The translations under genes were made by a program, and so were the position numbers. Below are positions 15,962 to 24,875 of a DNA stretch of 29,113 nucleotides, piece after piece. The first letter of the stretch is position 1; each line of letters starts with the position of its first letter. The notes beneath the pieces were generated by a model. The model had not been told where the DNA came from, did no database searches, and saw only the letters and a program-made list of their open reading frames with translations. Origin of the DNA: Pseudomonadota bacterium (lineage in GTDB: Bacteria > Pseudomonadota > Gammaproteobacteria > Xanthomonadales > Rhodanobacteraceae); contig JAEYZH010000106.1 in the NCBI GenBank assembly GCA_023430685.1, positions 1-29,113 of the forward strand, in the 5' to 3' direction.

Positions 15962-17591
15962 GGCACGCCTCCAGCTCGGCTCGGCCGCGGTCGGTCAGGA
16001 GCATCACACCCTCGTCGTCGTACGCGACGAGGCCGAGGTCGCGGAGGATCTGCTGCGCCCTGCTGACGCGCGGCTGGGTGAAGCCCGGGGCCGGCGCCTC
16101 GACCACGCGCAGCTCGCCTTCGAGAGGGCGGATGCGGAACGTGTCACGGCGCTCGCCACGCAGCTTGCGGAGCGCCACGCGAAGGTGACGAGCGACGCCC
16201 CACTGCACCGCGAGCCAGCGAACCCACCCCTCGACGGTCAGCCCAGTCCACTCGGCTTTCGAGGCGTGCCGCAACGAGAGCAGGTGAACCTCGCGCGGGT
16301 CAAAGTACTCCGGGTCGAGTTCGAAGTCGCCGTAGGGGTACTCGTCGACGCCGCGCGCGAGCAGCGCCAGGAGGATGGCGACGCTCTCGTGCGCGATCTG
16401 CTCGAGGCTTGCGTCGTCCTTCAGGGGTAGGTTCTGAAGGCGCCAGCCCCGCTGCAGCTCGTGGTCCTCGTTCTGCCAGTCGGCCAGCGCCGGCAGTGAC
16501 CCGCGAACGCGCGTGACGAGCGCGTCCAGCGGCAGCTTCAGGTCGGCCCCAAGCGACGCGAGCAGTCGGACAGCGACGTCGGCCGCGTCGCTCGCCTGTC
16601 GGATCTTCCTGGCCTCGTCGCGCTCGATGGCGCGAAGCACCGAAGCGAAGAGCCCCTGCACGGCGATCGAGAGCAGCTCGTTGCGCTGGTACGTTCCCCA
16701 GCCGCGAAGCACCCGCTGGTGCGCCCCGGTGACCGGCCACGCCGAGCCGTCAACGAGCGCGCCCGTGTAGGCCGAACCGCGCAGCAGCCCCTCGAAGGCG
16801 TACTCGGCATCGCGCGCAGGCTGGCTCACGAGGTCGAGCATCAGCCCGAGCGAGGCGCGCCGCGTCGTCCCTCCGTCGCCCCGGAACGGCTCGGTGCGCG
16901 CTAGGAACAGATCGAGCAGAAGCTCGTGCTCGGCCGCGTTCTCGTGCAGCTTGCACGGGCAGAACGCTTCCAGCTCGTCGAGCTCCTCCCACGTGGAGGT
17001 CGGCTGCTCCAGCACGCGGAAGAAAGCACCCTGCGGGACGGCGCTCGCGAACGCCTCCGCGAGCTGCCGCCCGCGCTGCTCGTCGTAGCCGGGATAGCCC
17101 GCGCCCTCGTGGTGGTCGAGCACGCGAAGGTCGCGCAGCGGCCCGAAGTAGTACTGACCGAGCCCGCCGAGCTTGTTCTTGAAGTAGCGGTTCGGGCCCT
17201 CGAGGGTGGCGTAGTCCTCGAGAGTAAAGCCTTCCGCGTCCTCCGCGATGCGCAGCAGCTTGTCGCGCCCGACCATCGCGCGCCCGTGCAGCCCATCATC
17301 TCCGTCGCCGACGACGCGGGCGTGACGGATCGCGACGAGCGCGAAGAGGCACTCGGCACGCCTCAGCACGCGACGGAACTCATCGACGGAGTGGTCGGGG
17401 CAGCGCCGCTCGAATGCCCAGACCACCCACGGGTGGAACGAGTAGTAGCGGGCCCGGTCGGTGACGTTCGTGATGCCAGGGAGGAGCTGGCCGTTGAGCG
17501 CGATGCAAGGCGCCTGCACGCCGAGGTGATCGAGGCCTCGGATGGGCTCGGGCGGCTTCACCCATGCGACGGTTTCGGCTGCGGCGGCCAT
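15951..17591 (-). CDS. Unrecognised 546-residue protein of the restriction operon
   Basis: I do not recognise this family. The protein is soluble, with no signal peptide or membrane segment. The N-terminus carries a striking, probably conserved block: GLDHLGVQAPCIALNGQ, then LLPGITNVTDRARYYSFHPW (residues 19-55). Residues 211-222 have Cys-x-Cys-x2-His-x5-His, a possible but unproven metal site. The C-terminal 40 residues (SRAQQILRDLGLVAYDDEG, then LLTDRGRAEL) look like a winged helix, so nucleic acid binding is possible. The rest seems mostly helical. ATG 17591 follows hsdS by 19 nt and has GGGA about 9 nt upstream; its end overlaps the start of the PLD-like gene. The overlap suggests that the two products act together, perhaps as adaptor and nuclease. 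That is inference. Confidence 0.75.
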   Translation of the reverse strand: MAAAAETVAWVKPPEPIRGLDHLGVQAPCIALNGQLLPGITNVTDRARYYSFHPWVVWAFERRCPDHSVDEFRRVLRRAECLFALVAIRHARVVGDGDDGLHGRAMVGRDKLLRIAEDAEGFTLEDYATLEGPNRYFKNKLGGLGQYYFGPLRDLRVLDHHEGAGYPGYDEQRGRQLAEAFASAVPQGAFFRVLEQPTSTWEELDELEAFCPCKLHENAAEHELLLDLFLARTEPFRGDGGTTRRASLGLMLDLVSQPARDAEYAFEGLLRGSAYTGALVDGSAWPVTGAHQRVLRGWGTYQRNELLSIAVQGLFASVLRAIERDEARKIRQASDAADVAVRLLASLGADLKLPLDALVTRVRGSLPALADWQNEDHELQRGWRLQNLPLKDDASLEQIAHESVAILLALLARGVDEYPYGDFELDPEYFDPREVHLLSLRHASKAEWTGLTVEGWVRWLAVQWGVARHLRVALRKLRGERRDTFRIRPLEGELRVVEAPAPGFTQPRVSRAQQILRDLGLVAYDDEGVMLLTDRGRAELEACRVG

Positions 17592-17610
17592 CTACGGTTT
17601 CCCGGCATCG

Positions 17611-18765
17611 TCAGTCAGGTTCCGAGCGGAAGATCCGCTCCAGGGTCGCAGGCAGGAGCGTCGCCTTTGCGGAGCGAATGGCAGCGTGCTCGGCTTTCAG
17701 CGCTGCGACCTTGGCCCGGAGACGCTCGAAGGTGCGCTGAACGGCGAGCGGTGGCGCAGGAACTTCGATGGCCATAAGCGCCGACGCCGTCATCGTGCGG
17801 TTGCGCGCTGCCGTTCCGGGCGACGCCGCGTAGATCTTTTCAAAGCCCTCTGGCGTGGTGAAGTAGTACCAGAGGAACCCTGGCACGGCGCAGTCGGCCT
17901 TCGCTTCGCAGGTCAGCATCCGATGGTTGCCCACACAATCGTCGTCCTCCGGCTTTGCGACAGCGATTGCCTGCTCCCACGCCATTATGTTGCTGAAGAC
18001 CAGATCACCTTGTTTGACCCAGTGCAGGTCTTGCCATGAGAACTCCGCGCCGAGGACCGTCCGGCGCTGGAACGTGCCTTTGAAGAAGCTGCGGACGCCA
18101 AGCTCCGTGTAGCTCGTCTCAGCGTTGATGTTGACCTCTCGTCGCACCAGCGGCGCGACCTCGGCCATCGGCCGCATGGGCGCATCGGCAATGGCGTCAC
18201 TGAAGCGGACAGCCAGGAGGCGTTCAGCGTCGCGCTCGGCAGCATTGAGGTGGGCTTCAATTTGGTCGGTCTTGGTCGTCAGCGCCTCGATCCGAGCCAC
18301 GATAGCCTGCTGCTCGGAGAGCGGCGGCAGAGAGAGGGCGATGTCGAGGAACGCGGCTTCCTTCACCCTCTCGCGCCGCGCGCCGATCCCCTTGGTGCAG
18401 CCCGCGAGCGCTCGGCGCCCGCGCTTCGAATCGAGGAAGTACTTGAGCCAGTGCAGATCGAGCCGTCGTGCGTCGGGAATGAACGAGGGGAACTCCTTCG
18501 ACACGAAGTAGCCGTCGAGTTCTGGAGGCACCACGCCGACTGCGCCCTCCCACGCCTTGACGCGGCTGATGACAAAGGTGCCAGCATGAAGCCGGTTGAG
18601 AGCCGTGTACGACGTCTGACTTCCGAGGATGGGTGCGCGCGCGAAGAGCCCACGACCAAAGCCGTAGACTCCGGCGATCGGATAGGTCTGATCCCGTCGG
18701 ACGTCGACGGCGTCATCCCTCTGCCGGAGCACCTCTCCCAGTGCGACGGTGGTCGAACTCGTCAC
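17611..18765 (-). CDS. hsdS: Type I restriction-modification specificity subunit
   Basis: A 384-residue subunit that chooses the bipartite DNA target for the HsdR-HsdM-HsdS complex. It shows the expected tandem layout: target domain 1 (about residues 1-140), the conserved central helix LPPLSEQQAIVARIEAL (146-162) that sets half-site spacing, target domain 2 (about 190-335), and a second helix PAPPLAVQRTFERLRAKVAALKAE near the end. Both domains contain the common element in which SFF/GYF strands precede a W-hydrophobic stretch (HWLKYFLDS and FLWYYFTT). It is on the short side for HsdS but looks intact. It starts at GTG 18765, with the GTGA overlapping the hsdM stop (4 nt). No second specificity gene or inverted copies were seen, so no shufflon. 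Confidence 0.93.
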   Translation of the reverse strand: MTSSTTVALGEVLRQRDDAVDVRRDQTYPIAGVYGFGRGLFARAPILGSQTSYTALNRLHAGTFVISRVKAWEGAVGVVPPELDGYFVSKEFPSFIPDARRLDLHWLKYFLDSKRGRRALAGCTKGIGARRERVKEAAFLDIALSLPPLSEQQAIVARIEALTTKTDQIEAHLNAAERDAERLLAVRFSDAIADAPMRPMAEVAPLVRREVNINAETSYTELGVRSFFKGTFQRRTVLGAEFSWQDLHWVKQGDLVFSNIMAWEQAIAVAKPEDDDCVGNHRMLTCEAKADCAVPGFLWYYFTTPEGFEKIYAASPGTAARNRTMTASALMAIEVPAPPLAVQRTFERLRAKVAALKAEHAAIRSAKATLLPATLERIFRSEPD

Positions 18766-20342
18766 AACTGAGCTCCCCTGACGAGGTCATCGATCTCGCC
18801 GAGGAGTCGCATCACGGCGGTCTCGTGACCACGCATCGACGCGACAAGCTCATTCGGGTCGGCGTGTTCGACCGCGCTCTTGGCGTTCGGATTCTTCAGG
18901 TCGAGGTTGAAGCCCTTGGCCGCCACCTCATCGGCACGGACCTGCCAGCTCTGCGCTCCCTCCTGACGTTGGTTCCACCACGCCCTCGCGGCCGCGAACT
19001 CTTCAAATTGAAGAGGTGTCGTCTTGCTGTACTTCTTGCGCCCCTCCGGCAAGGGCAGCTCGTAGTACCAGATCGTCTTCGTCGGACTGCCCTTCTCGAA
19101 GAACACGAGGTTGGACGGGATGTCGGTGTACGGCGCGAACACTCCGTTCGGCAGCCGCACGATCGTGTGGAGGTTGAACTCGCGGAGGAGCTCCTCCTTG
19201 ATGCGTGCGGCGATGCCGTCGCCAAAGAGCACGCCGTTAGGCACAACGACCGCCGCGCGACCGGGCTTCGGTGCGCGCTTCAACTTTCGCATGATGAGCT
19301 GGAGGAAGAGCAACGCCGTCTCGGCGGTCTGCTTGTCCTCGGGGAAGTTCGACAGGATGCCGCGCTCCTCCTCTCCACCGAACGGCGGGTTCGTGAGGAT
19401 GACGTCGACACGTTCCTTGTCGCCGATCTCGCGCAGCGGCACCGAGAGGCTGTTGACTGGCTCTATGCGCGGCGTCTCGAGTCCATGGAGGAGCAGGTTC
19501 ATCTGCGCGAGCAGGTAAGGTAGCGGCTTCGCTTCGTTGCCGAGAATGGCGCCCTGTTGAAGCTGGCGGCGCTGCTGCACCGTCTTGCACTGCTTCTCCA
19601 TGTGCGAGTACGCCTCGACGAGGAAGCCGCCCGTGCCGCACGCCGGGTCGAGCACCGTCTCGCCGATCTTCGGATCGATGACGTCGACCATGAAGCGAAC
19701 CACTGCGCGCGGCGTGTAGAACTCGCCCGAGTCGCCAGCGGCGTCGCGCATCTCCTTGAGCATCGACTCGTAAAAGTTGCCCAGCGTGTGGATCTCGTCG
19801 GACGACGTGAAGTGGATGTCGTTGACCTTGTTGATGACGTCGCGGAGCAGGTAGCCGTTGATCATCCGGTTGACCGTGCCCTTGAACACGGTCGCGATGA
19901 CGTCGCGGCGGTCACCACCCTCGGCGCCGCGTAGCGCACGCAGGTACGCGAAGAGGCCCGGGCCCTTCGAGCCGTCGGGGCGGCGGCACTCCTCCTGGTT
20001 GATGAATGCGATCAGCTCGTCGCCCGTGATGCCGTCTTCCTTCGCAGCCCAGTCACGCCAACGGTACGGCGGCTCGATTGCGGGCTTGAACTTCTTGCCC
20101 GAGAGCTTCGCCTCCTCCGCGCGCATCGACTCCATGTCGTCGAGGAATTTGAGGAACATGATCCACGTGAGGACCGGGATGCGGTCGATCTCACCGCTGA
20201 GCCCCTTGTCCTTGCGCATGATGTCGCGCGAACCCTTGAGGATGGTCCCCAAGCGCTGCGCGGTGGTCGCGGGCATGCCATTCGCGCCATTCGCGCCGGC
20301 GCCATTCCCGTTCGTCTTCGTCTTCGTCTTCTTCACTGCCAT
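18762..20342 (-). CDS. hsdM: Type I DNA adenine methyltransferase subunit
   Basis: A 526-residue N6-adenine methyltransferase subunit. The first 24 residues are low in complexity (KTKTKTNG, GAGANGANG), coded by a hexamer-repetitive stretch. The HsdM N-terminal helical domain follows (TILKGSRDIMRKDKGLSGEIDRIPVLTWIMFLKFLDDME, in part). GEFYTPR lies at 206-212, SAM-binding motif I is DPACGTGGF (232-240), and catalytic motif IV is NPPF (318-321). The C-terminal region contains the NxKNPN-like stretch before the helical end. Length and motifs are normal, so methylation should be functional. It lies 24 nt after hsdR and overlaps hsdS by 4 nt. Confidence 0.97.
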   Translation of the reverse strand: MAVKKTKTKTNGNGAGANGANGMPATTAQRLGTILKGSRDIMRKDKGLSGEIDRIPVLTWIMFLKFLDDMESMRAEEAKLSGKKFKPAIEPPYRWRDWAAKEDGITGDELIAFINQEECRRPDGSKGPGLFAYLRALRGAEGGDRRDVIATVFKGTVNRMINGYLLRDVINKVNDIHFTSSDEIHTLGNFYESMLKEMRDAAGDSGEFYTPRAVVRFMVDVIDPKIGETVLDPACGTGGFLVEAYSHMEKQCKTVQQRRQLQQGAILGNEAKPLPYLLAQMNLLLHGLETPRIEPVNSLSVPLREIGDKERVDVILTNPPFGGEEERGILSNFPEDKQTAETALLFLQLIMRKLKRAPKPGRAAVVVPNGVLFGDGIAARIKEELLREFNLHTIVRLPNGVFAPYTDIPSNLVFFEKGSPTKTIWYYELPLPEGRKKYSKTTPLQFEEFAAARAWWNQRQEGAQSWQVRADEVAAKGFNLDLKNPNAKSAVEHADPNELVASMRGHETAVMRLLGEIDDLVRGAQL

Positions 20343-20366
20343 CAGCTCGTTCTCTCGTGCGAGCCA

Positions 20367-22742
20367 TTAGGCCGCGTAAAGGATGGTCTGCAACTCATGA
20401 ATCGCCTCGCGGAGCTTCTCCGCGCCGCCGAAGTACTTGGCGATCTCGATGACGTTGCCGTGGTCGGAGATCGGCGGCACCTGCAGCACGTCGGGCAAGA
20501 CGAACTGCGCGGTGCCGTGCTCCGCGTACTTCTCGAGTAGCTCCTCCAGGATCCGCCTCGCGGTGCCCGTGTGCTTCTCCAAGAACTCGCGGCGCTCCTT
20601 GCGCACGCGGTCTGCCCTCTCTCGCCGCGTCTTCAGCGGCGCGCTGTAGGCGACGTGGCAGAGCAGGTCGAAGGGGTCGGCGTCGGGCTGTGACGTGACC
20701 TTGGTGAGCTCGTCGAAGTCGATGCCGCGCTCGGCGAGGCGCTCGATGATGTCGGCGCGCTTCTCCGGGTCGGCCCACGCCTCACGCAGCTCGGCCGCCG
20801 TCGGGAAGAGGGTGCGAACGCGCTCGGCCGTGTAGTCCGTGAACTGCACGACACGGAGCTGCTTGCCCTCGGGATCGAGCTCGTAGACGAGATGCGCGGC
20901 GACCTGCACCTGCCCGCCATCGAAGTAGTACTTGCGCGGCTCGCCGTCGTCTTCGTCATCGGGCGAGAGCCCGCCGCCATGGGGCGGGCCGGGCGGCTCC
21001 GAAACCTGCAGGGGCTCGGGCTCGTCAACCTTGTACGTCTCCGGTTTCGGCTTGCCCTTGTCGTCGATCTCCTCCTCGCTCACACGAGCGGGTTCGCCGT
21101 CGAAGTCGGGGTCGGCGAAGAGCGTCGTGGCCGAGCCGGTGTAGTCGAGGATGTTGAAGAACAGCTTGCCGTAATCGTCGCGCACGCGGGTGCCGCGACC
21201 GATGATCTGCTTGAACTCGCTCATCGAGCCGACCACCCGCACGAGCACGACGTTCTTCACGGTGGGCGCGTCGACGCCGGTCGTGAGGAGTTGGGACGTC
21301 GTGAGGATGACGGGCGTCTGCTTCTCCAGCTCCTGGAAGCGACTCAAGTGCCCGCGCCCGACGTCGCCCTCGTCGGAGGTCACGCGGCAGACGAAGTCCG
21401 GGTGCTTCTGCACGAGGTCGGCGTTCAGGTTCGAGAGTGCTCGGCGCATCTCGTCGGCATGCTCCTGGTCGACGCAGAAGACGATGGTCTTGCCGTAGCG
21501 GTCGGTGTTCTTGAGGAACTCGGTGAGGTGGGCGGCAATGGCCTTGGTGCGCGCGCGCAATGCGACCACGCGCTCGAAGTCCTTGGTCGTGTATTCGCGG
21601 TCCGGGATCTCTCGCCCCGTGCGGTCCGTTTCGCCGGCGTTCGGTCGCCATCCCGCCGCGTCAAACGTCGTGATGACCCGATGCACGCGGTACGGCGCGA
21701 GGAAGCCGTCATCGATGCCTTGCTTGAGGCTGTACTGGAAGATGGGCGCGCCGAAGTACGAGTACGTGTCCCGGTTGTCCTCGCGCAGTGGCGTCGCCGT
21801 CATGCCGATCTGGTATGCGGGCTCGAAGTACTCGAGGATCTCGCGCCAGCTACTCTCGTCGCGCGCGCTGCCGCGATGGCACTCGTCGATGATGATGAGG
21901 TCGAAGAAGTCCTTGGAGTAATCCTTGAAGAGCGCCGGGCGCCCCTCGCCACCGGCCAGCGCTTGGTAGATGGAGAAGTACATCTCGCGGCTCTTCACCG
22001 CGTTGCCGCCTTCGATCTTCGCGCGGGCATCACCAAAGGGCGCGAACATCTTGGCGTAGGGATCGTCGACGAGGATGTTGCGGTCGGCGAGGAAGAGGAT
22101 GCGCGGCTTGCGGTGGTCGCCCGTGCGGTTCCAGCGCGCCGACCAGAGCTTCCAGCAGATCTGGAAGGCCACGAAGGTCTTGCCGGTACCGGTCGCCATC
22201 GTGAGCAGGACACGCTTCTGCCCCTGCACGACGGCCTGCACCGCCCGGTTGATGGCGATCTCCTGGTAATACCGGGGCGTCTTCCCGATGACGCTGTAGC
22301 CGGGCGTGAGGAGCCGCTCGGCGGCTTCCTCGGTGAGCTGCTCGCCACCGCGTAAACGAGCCCAGAGGTGCGCGGGCGTCGGAAACTCGGTGAGCTCGCG
22401 CTCGAGCCCCGCGAGGAAATCGAACTCGACGATGCCGTGACCGTTCGTGGCGTAGGCGAACTTGAGCCCGAGGACGATCGCGTAGTCCTTCGCCTGCTGA
22501 AGCCCGTCGCTCGGCGACTTGTATGCGGCTTTCGCCTCGACGACGGCGATCGGGAAGTCGCGCGTGTAGCGCAGCAGGTAATCCGCGCGCTTCTGCGCCT
22601 GTCGCCGGGCCCTGTTGCCGAAGACAACGATGCGCCCATCGGTGAAGGATTTCTGCTCTGTGAGCGAGTGGGGTTCATTATCCCAGCCGGCAGCTTGCAG
22701 CTTCGGAACGACGTACTTCCGGCACGTGTCCGCTTCGTTCAT
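20367..22742 (-). CDS. hsdR: Type I restriction endonuclease motor/nuclease subunit
   Basis: A 791-residue translocase and endonuclease subunit. The N-terminal PD-(D/E)xK nuclease has Asp54 (RADYLLRY), E69-A-K71 (VVEAKA), and the QxxxY element Q83-AKD-Y87 typical of type I R subunits. The superfamily 2 helicase has Walker A ATGTGKT (183-189), motif II DECH (286-289), motif III TATP (315-318) and motif VI QIIGRGTRV. An acidic, proline-rich linker (about 570-610) leads to a C-terminal region of the EcoEI type. Size and motifs fit the EcoAI/EcoEI (type IB) group rather than EcoKI. ATG 22742 is preferred over GTG 22763 because GGGAGGGGG lies directly upstream. It is the first gene of the five-gene operon. 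Confidence 0.96.
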   Translation of the reverse strand: MNEADTCRKYVVPKLQAAGWDNEPHSLTEQKSFTDGRIVVFGNRARRQAQKRADYLLRYTRDFPIAVVEAKAAYKSPSDGLQQAKDYAIVLGLKFAYATNGHGIVEFDFLAGLERELTEFPTPAHLWARLRGGEQLTEEAAERLLTPGYSVIGKTPRYYQEIAINRAVQAVVQGQKRVLLTMATGTGKTFVAFQICWKLWSARWNRTGDHRKPRILFLADRNILVDDPYAKMFAPFGDARAKIEGGNAVKSREMYFSIYQALAGGEGRPALFKDYSKDFFDLIIIDECHRGSARDESSWREILEYFEPAYQIGMTATPLREDNRDTYSYFGAPIFQYSLKQGIDDGFLAPYRVHRVITTFDAAGWRPNAGETDRTGREIPDREYTTKDFERVVALRARTKAIAAHLTEFLKNTDRYGKTIVFCVDQEHADEMRRALSNLNADLVQKHPDFVCRVTSDEGDVGRGHLSRFQELEKQTPVILTTSQLLTTGVDAPTVKNVVLVRVVGSMSEFKQIIGRGTRVRDDYGKLFFNILDYTGSATTLFADPDFDGEPARVSEEEIDDKGKPKPETYKVDEPEPLQVSEPPGPPHGGGLSPDDEDDGEPRKYYFDGGQVQVAAHLVYELDPEGKQLRVVQFTDYTAERVRTLFPTAAELREAWADPEKRADIIERLAERGIDFDELTKVTSQPDADPFDLLCHVAYSAPLKTRRERADRVRKERREFLEKHTGTARRILEELLEKYAEHGTAQFVLPDVLQVPPISDHGNVIEIAKYFGGAEKLREAIHELQTILYAA

Positions 22743-22992
22743 GACGCCCCCTCCCGCTCCCACGCGTCACTGATGGTACCAGTCGTGCGCAGGCCAAGAT
22801 GGTTAGCGTTTATCGTGGAGACCTGCAGACGGATCGCGTGCGCTGACGTAGATTCGGCACCCGAGGTGGAGCGTGATGTCTTTTTTCTTGGTCAGAGTGG
22901 TGGGCATTGGGAAACGCCCTTGGGCCGAGGCGTTGGCGATACACGCTGAAATGGAACATCCCGAAAGCGTCCCGTTCTACCATCGCGCGACC
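22743..22992. other. Divergent intergenic region at the island's right edge
   Basis: 250 nt between hsdR (minus) and the sensor kinase (plus), so promoters for both should lie here. I see no convincing -35/-10 pair, no direct repeat of the tRNA-Asn 3' end, and no integrase remnant. The island's right junction must fall within about 22764-22950. Confidence 0.5.
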
Positions 22993-24096
22993 ATGCCCCC
23001 TGCTCCCGACCCGATGAAGTCGCGCCAACTCCAGTTCTGGCTGCTCCAGACTGCCGTGTGGCTCGGTTACGGCGTGGAGACCTACCTCGCCGCGCTCGGC
23101 CAGGGCCGGCCGGTGGGCTACTACAAGCTCGCGTTGTTCGACAGCGTCTGCGGGTTCGCGCTGACCCTGGTCGTGCGCGCGGTGCTGAAGTCGACCTGGA
23201 ACCGCCCGCCGCGCCAGCGCATCGCCTGGGGCGCGGGTGCGCTGACAGTGTGTTCGCTGGTCGGCGGTTACGCGTGGGCGCTCGCAATCTACGGCGTCTG
23301 CACCGACTGCAAGCCGCCGCCGAGCTGGCTCGGCTACATCTCCTATTTCTTCGGCTGGTTCTACCTGCTGCTCGCGTGGGCGGGCGCGTACGTCGGGATC
23401 AAGCTCGCGCGCCAGCTGCAGCAGGAGAAGGAAACCGCGCTCAAGGCGACCGCGATGGCGCACCAGGCGCAGCTGCGCATGCTGCGCTACCAGCTCAACC
23501 CGCACTTCCTGTTCAATACGCTGAATGCGATCTCGACGCTGATCCTCGACGGCCAGCGCGAACCCGCCAACGGCATGGTCGGTGCGCTGTCGGGGTTCCT
23601 GCGCTATTCGCTCGACAGCGATCCGGAACAAAAGATCACGCTGGACCAGGAAATCGGCGCGATCCGGCGCTACCTCGCGATCGAGCAGCTGCGCTTCGGC
23701 GATCGCCTCGCGGTCGGCATCCTCGTGACGCCACCGGCCGGCGATGCGCTGGTGCCGAGCCTGATCCTGCAGCCGGTGATCGAGAACGCGGTCAAGTACG
23801 GCGTATCGCGGCGCGAGGAAGGCGGCCGGATCGAGATCGTCGCGCGCGTGGAGGACGGCATCCTCGACATCGCGCTGCGCGACGACGGACCCGGCAGCCT
23901 CGACTACCGCCCCGAGCGCAGCGACGGCCACGGCGTCGGCCTCGCCAACACGCGCGAACGCCTGAACGTGCTCTACGGTGACGAACAGCACTTCACGATC
24001 GTGCGGCTGCAGCCGCAAGGTACCGAAGTCCGCATCCAGTTCCCGTACGAAACCGCCCAGATCGAGGACCGCGCTGCATGCGAATCCGCACCCTGA
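22993..24096 (+). CDS. LytS/YehU-type membrane histidine kinase
   Basis: A 367-residue sensor kinase. Four hydrophobic segments (about 14-36, 44-64, 77-100 and 113-137) form a compact membrane sensor with almost no periplasmic domain; CTDCKPPP lies in the loop before segment 4. The phosphoacceptor motif is of the His_kinase type, RYQLNPHFLFNTLNAIS, with His171. The ATPase has an N box LQPVIENAVKYG (Asn265) and a G box GVGLANTRERL. ATG 22993 (MPPAPDPMKSRQ) is chosen; ATG 23014 is also possible, and neither has a clear ribosome site. The frame is open to 22873, but the extra part has no transmembrane or family character. It overlaps the response regulator by 19 nt, so they are a pair. The signal is unknown. 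Confidence 0.92.
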   Translation: MPPAPDPMKSRQLQFWLLQTAVWLGYGVETYLAALGQGRPVGYYKLALFDSVCGFALTLVVRAVLKSTWNRPPRQRIAWGAGALTVCSLVGGYAWALAIYGVCTDCKPPPSWLGYISYFFGWFYLLLAWAGAYVGIKLARQLQQEKETALKATAMAHQAQLRMLRYQLNPHFLFNTLNAISTLILDGQREPANGMVGALSGFLRYSLDSDPEQKITLDQEIGAIRRYLAIEQLRFGDRLAVGILVTPPAGDALVPSLILQPVIENAVKYGVSRREEGGRIEIVARVEDGILDIALRDDGPGSLDYRPERSDGHGVGLANTRERLNVLYGDEQHFTIVRLQPQGTEVRIQFPYETAQIEDRAACESAP

Positions 24097-24875
24097 TCGT
24101 CGACGACGAACCGCTGGCGCGGCGTGGCCTGAGCCTGCGCCTCGCGCGTCATCCCGACATCGACATCGTCGGCGAAGCCGGCAACGGGCGCGAGGCGTTC
24201 TTCGCGGTGTCCGAGCACCAGCCCGCGCTGATGTTCCTCGACGTGCAGATGCCGGGCGTCGACGGCTTCGAGCTGCTGCGCGCGATTCCGGCCTCGCAGA
24301 TGCCGCTGACGGTGTTCGTGACCGCGTACGACCAGTATGCTCTGCGCGCATTCGAGGCGAGCGCGATCGACTACCTGCTGAAGCCGATCGAGGACGCGCG
24401 CCTCGACGCCGCGCTCGAGCGCGCGCGCCGCGAGCTCGCCTCGCGCGACGCGCAGGACCACTGCGCACGGCTGCTGCGCCTGCTCGGCGACGTCTCGGGC
24501 AAGCCGGACCTCACGCTCGAACAGGCACTCGACGGCGCCGCCCCGGGCACCGCCGACGACCGCCTGTCGATCAAGGATTCGGGGCGCATCCTGCGCGTGC
24601 CGCTCGACGACATCCTCTGGATCGATGCCGCCGGCGACTACATGTGCGTGCACACGCCGACCGACACGCACGTGCTGCGCGCGACGATGCGCGAACTCGA
24701 GGGCCGCCTCGACGCCCGGCGTTTCCAGCGCATCCACCGCTCGACCATCGTCAACGTCTCGCGCGTGAAGGAACTGCGCTCGCATCTCAACGGCGAGTAT
24801 TTCCTGATCCTCGACTCCGGGCAGCAGCTCAAGCTGTCGCGCAGTTACAAGGACAAGGTGCGGTTGCTGCATTGA
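24078..24875 (+). CDS. LytTR-family response regulator
   Basis: A 265-residue regulator. The receiver domain (1-120) has acidic residues Asp9 and Asp10, phosphoacceptor Asp55 (FLDVQMPG), Thr82 (VTAYD) and Lys102 (LLKPIE). After a linker of about 40 residues comes a LytTR DNA-binding domain (about 160-262: ILWIDAAGDYMCVHT, RFQRIHRSTIVNVSRVKEL, LSRSYKDKVR). Architecture and length match AlgR/LytR/YpdB-type regulators. It is translationally coupled to the kinase (19-nt overlap). Its TGA stop is itself the start of an array of GGGCTGA heptamers. The RND efflux genes downstream on the same strand are possible targets, but LytTR sites were not identified. Confidence 0.95.
   Translation: MRIRTLIVDDEPLARRGLSLRLARHPDIDIVGEAGNGREAFFAVSEHQPALMFLDVQMPGVDGFELLRAIPASQMPLTVFVTAYDQYALRAFEASAIDYLLKPIEDARLDAALERARRELASRDAQDHCARLLRLLGDVSGKPDLTLEQALDGAAPGTADDRLSIKDSGRILRVPLDDILWIDAAGDYMCVHTPTDTHVLRATMRELEGRLDARRFQRIHRSTIVNVSRVKELRSHLNGEYFLILDSGQQLKLSRSYKDKVRLLH

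Noticed and set aside
17611..18765. Specificity shuffling at hsdS
   Set aside because: Only one hsdS is present, with no inverted partial copies or recombinase nearby in the window.
20312..20335. Hexamer tandem repeat (CTTCGT-type) at the 5' end of hsdM as a phase-variation tract
   Set aside because: A 6-bp unit changes length without changing frame, and it encodes only a flexible Lys/Thr tail.
22743..22990. An attR-like copy of the tRNA-Asn 3' end
   Set aside because: No stretch resembling GGTTCGAGTCC or the acceptor sequence was found by eye in this interval.
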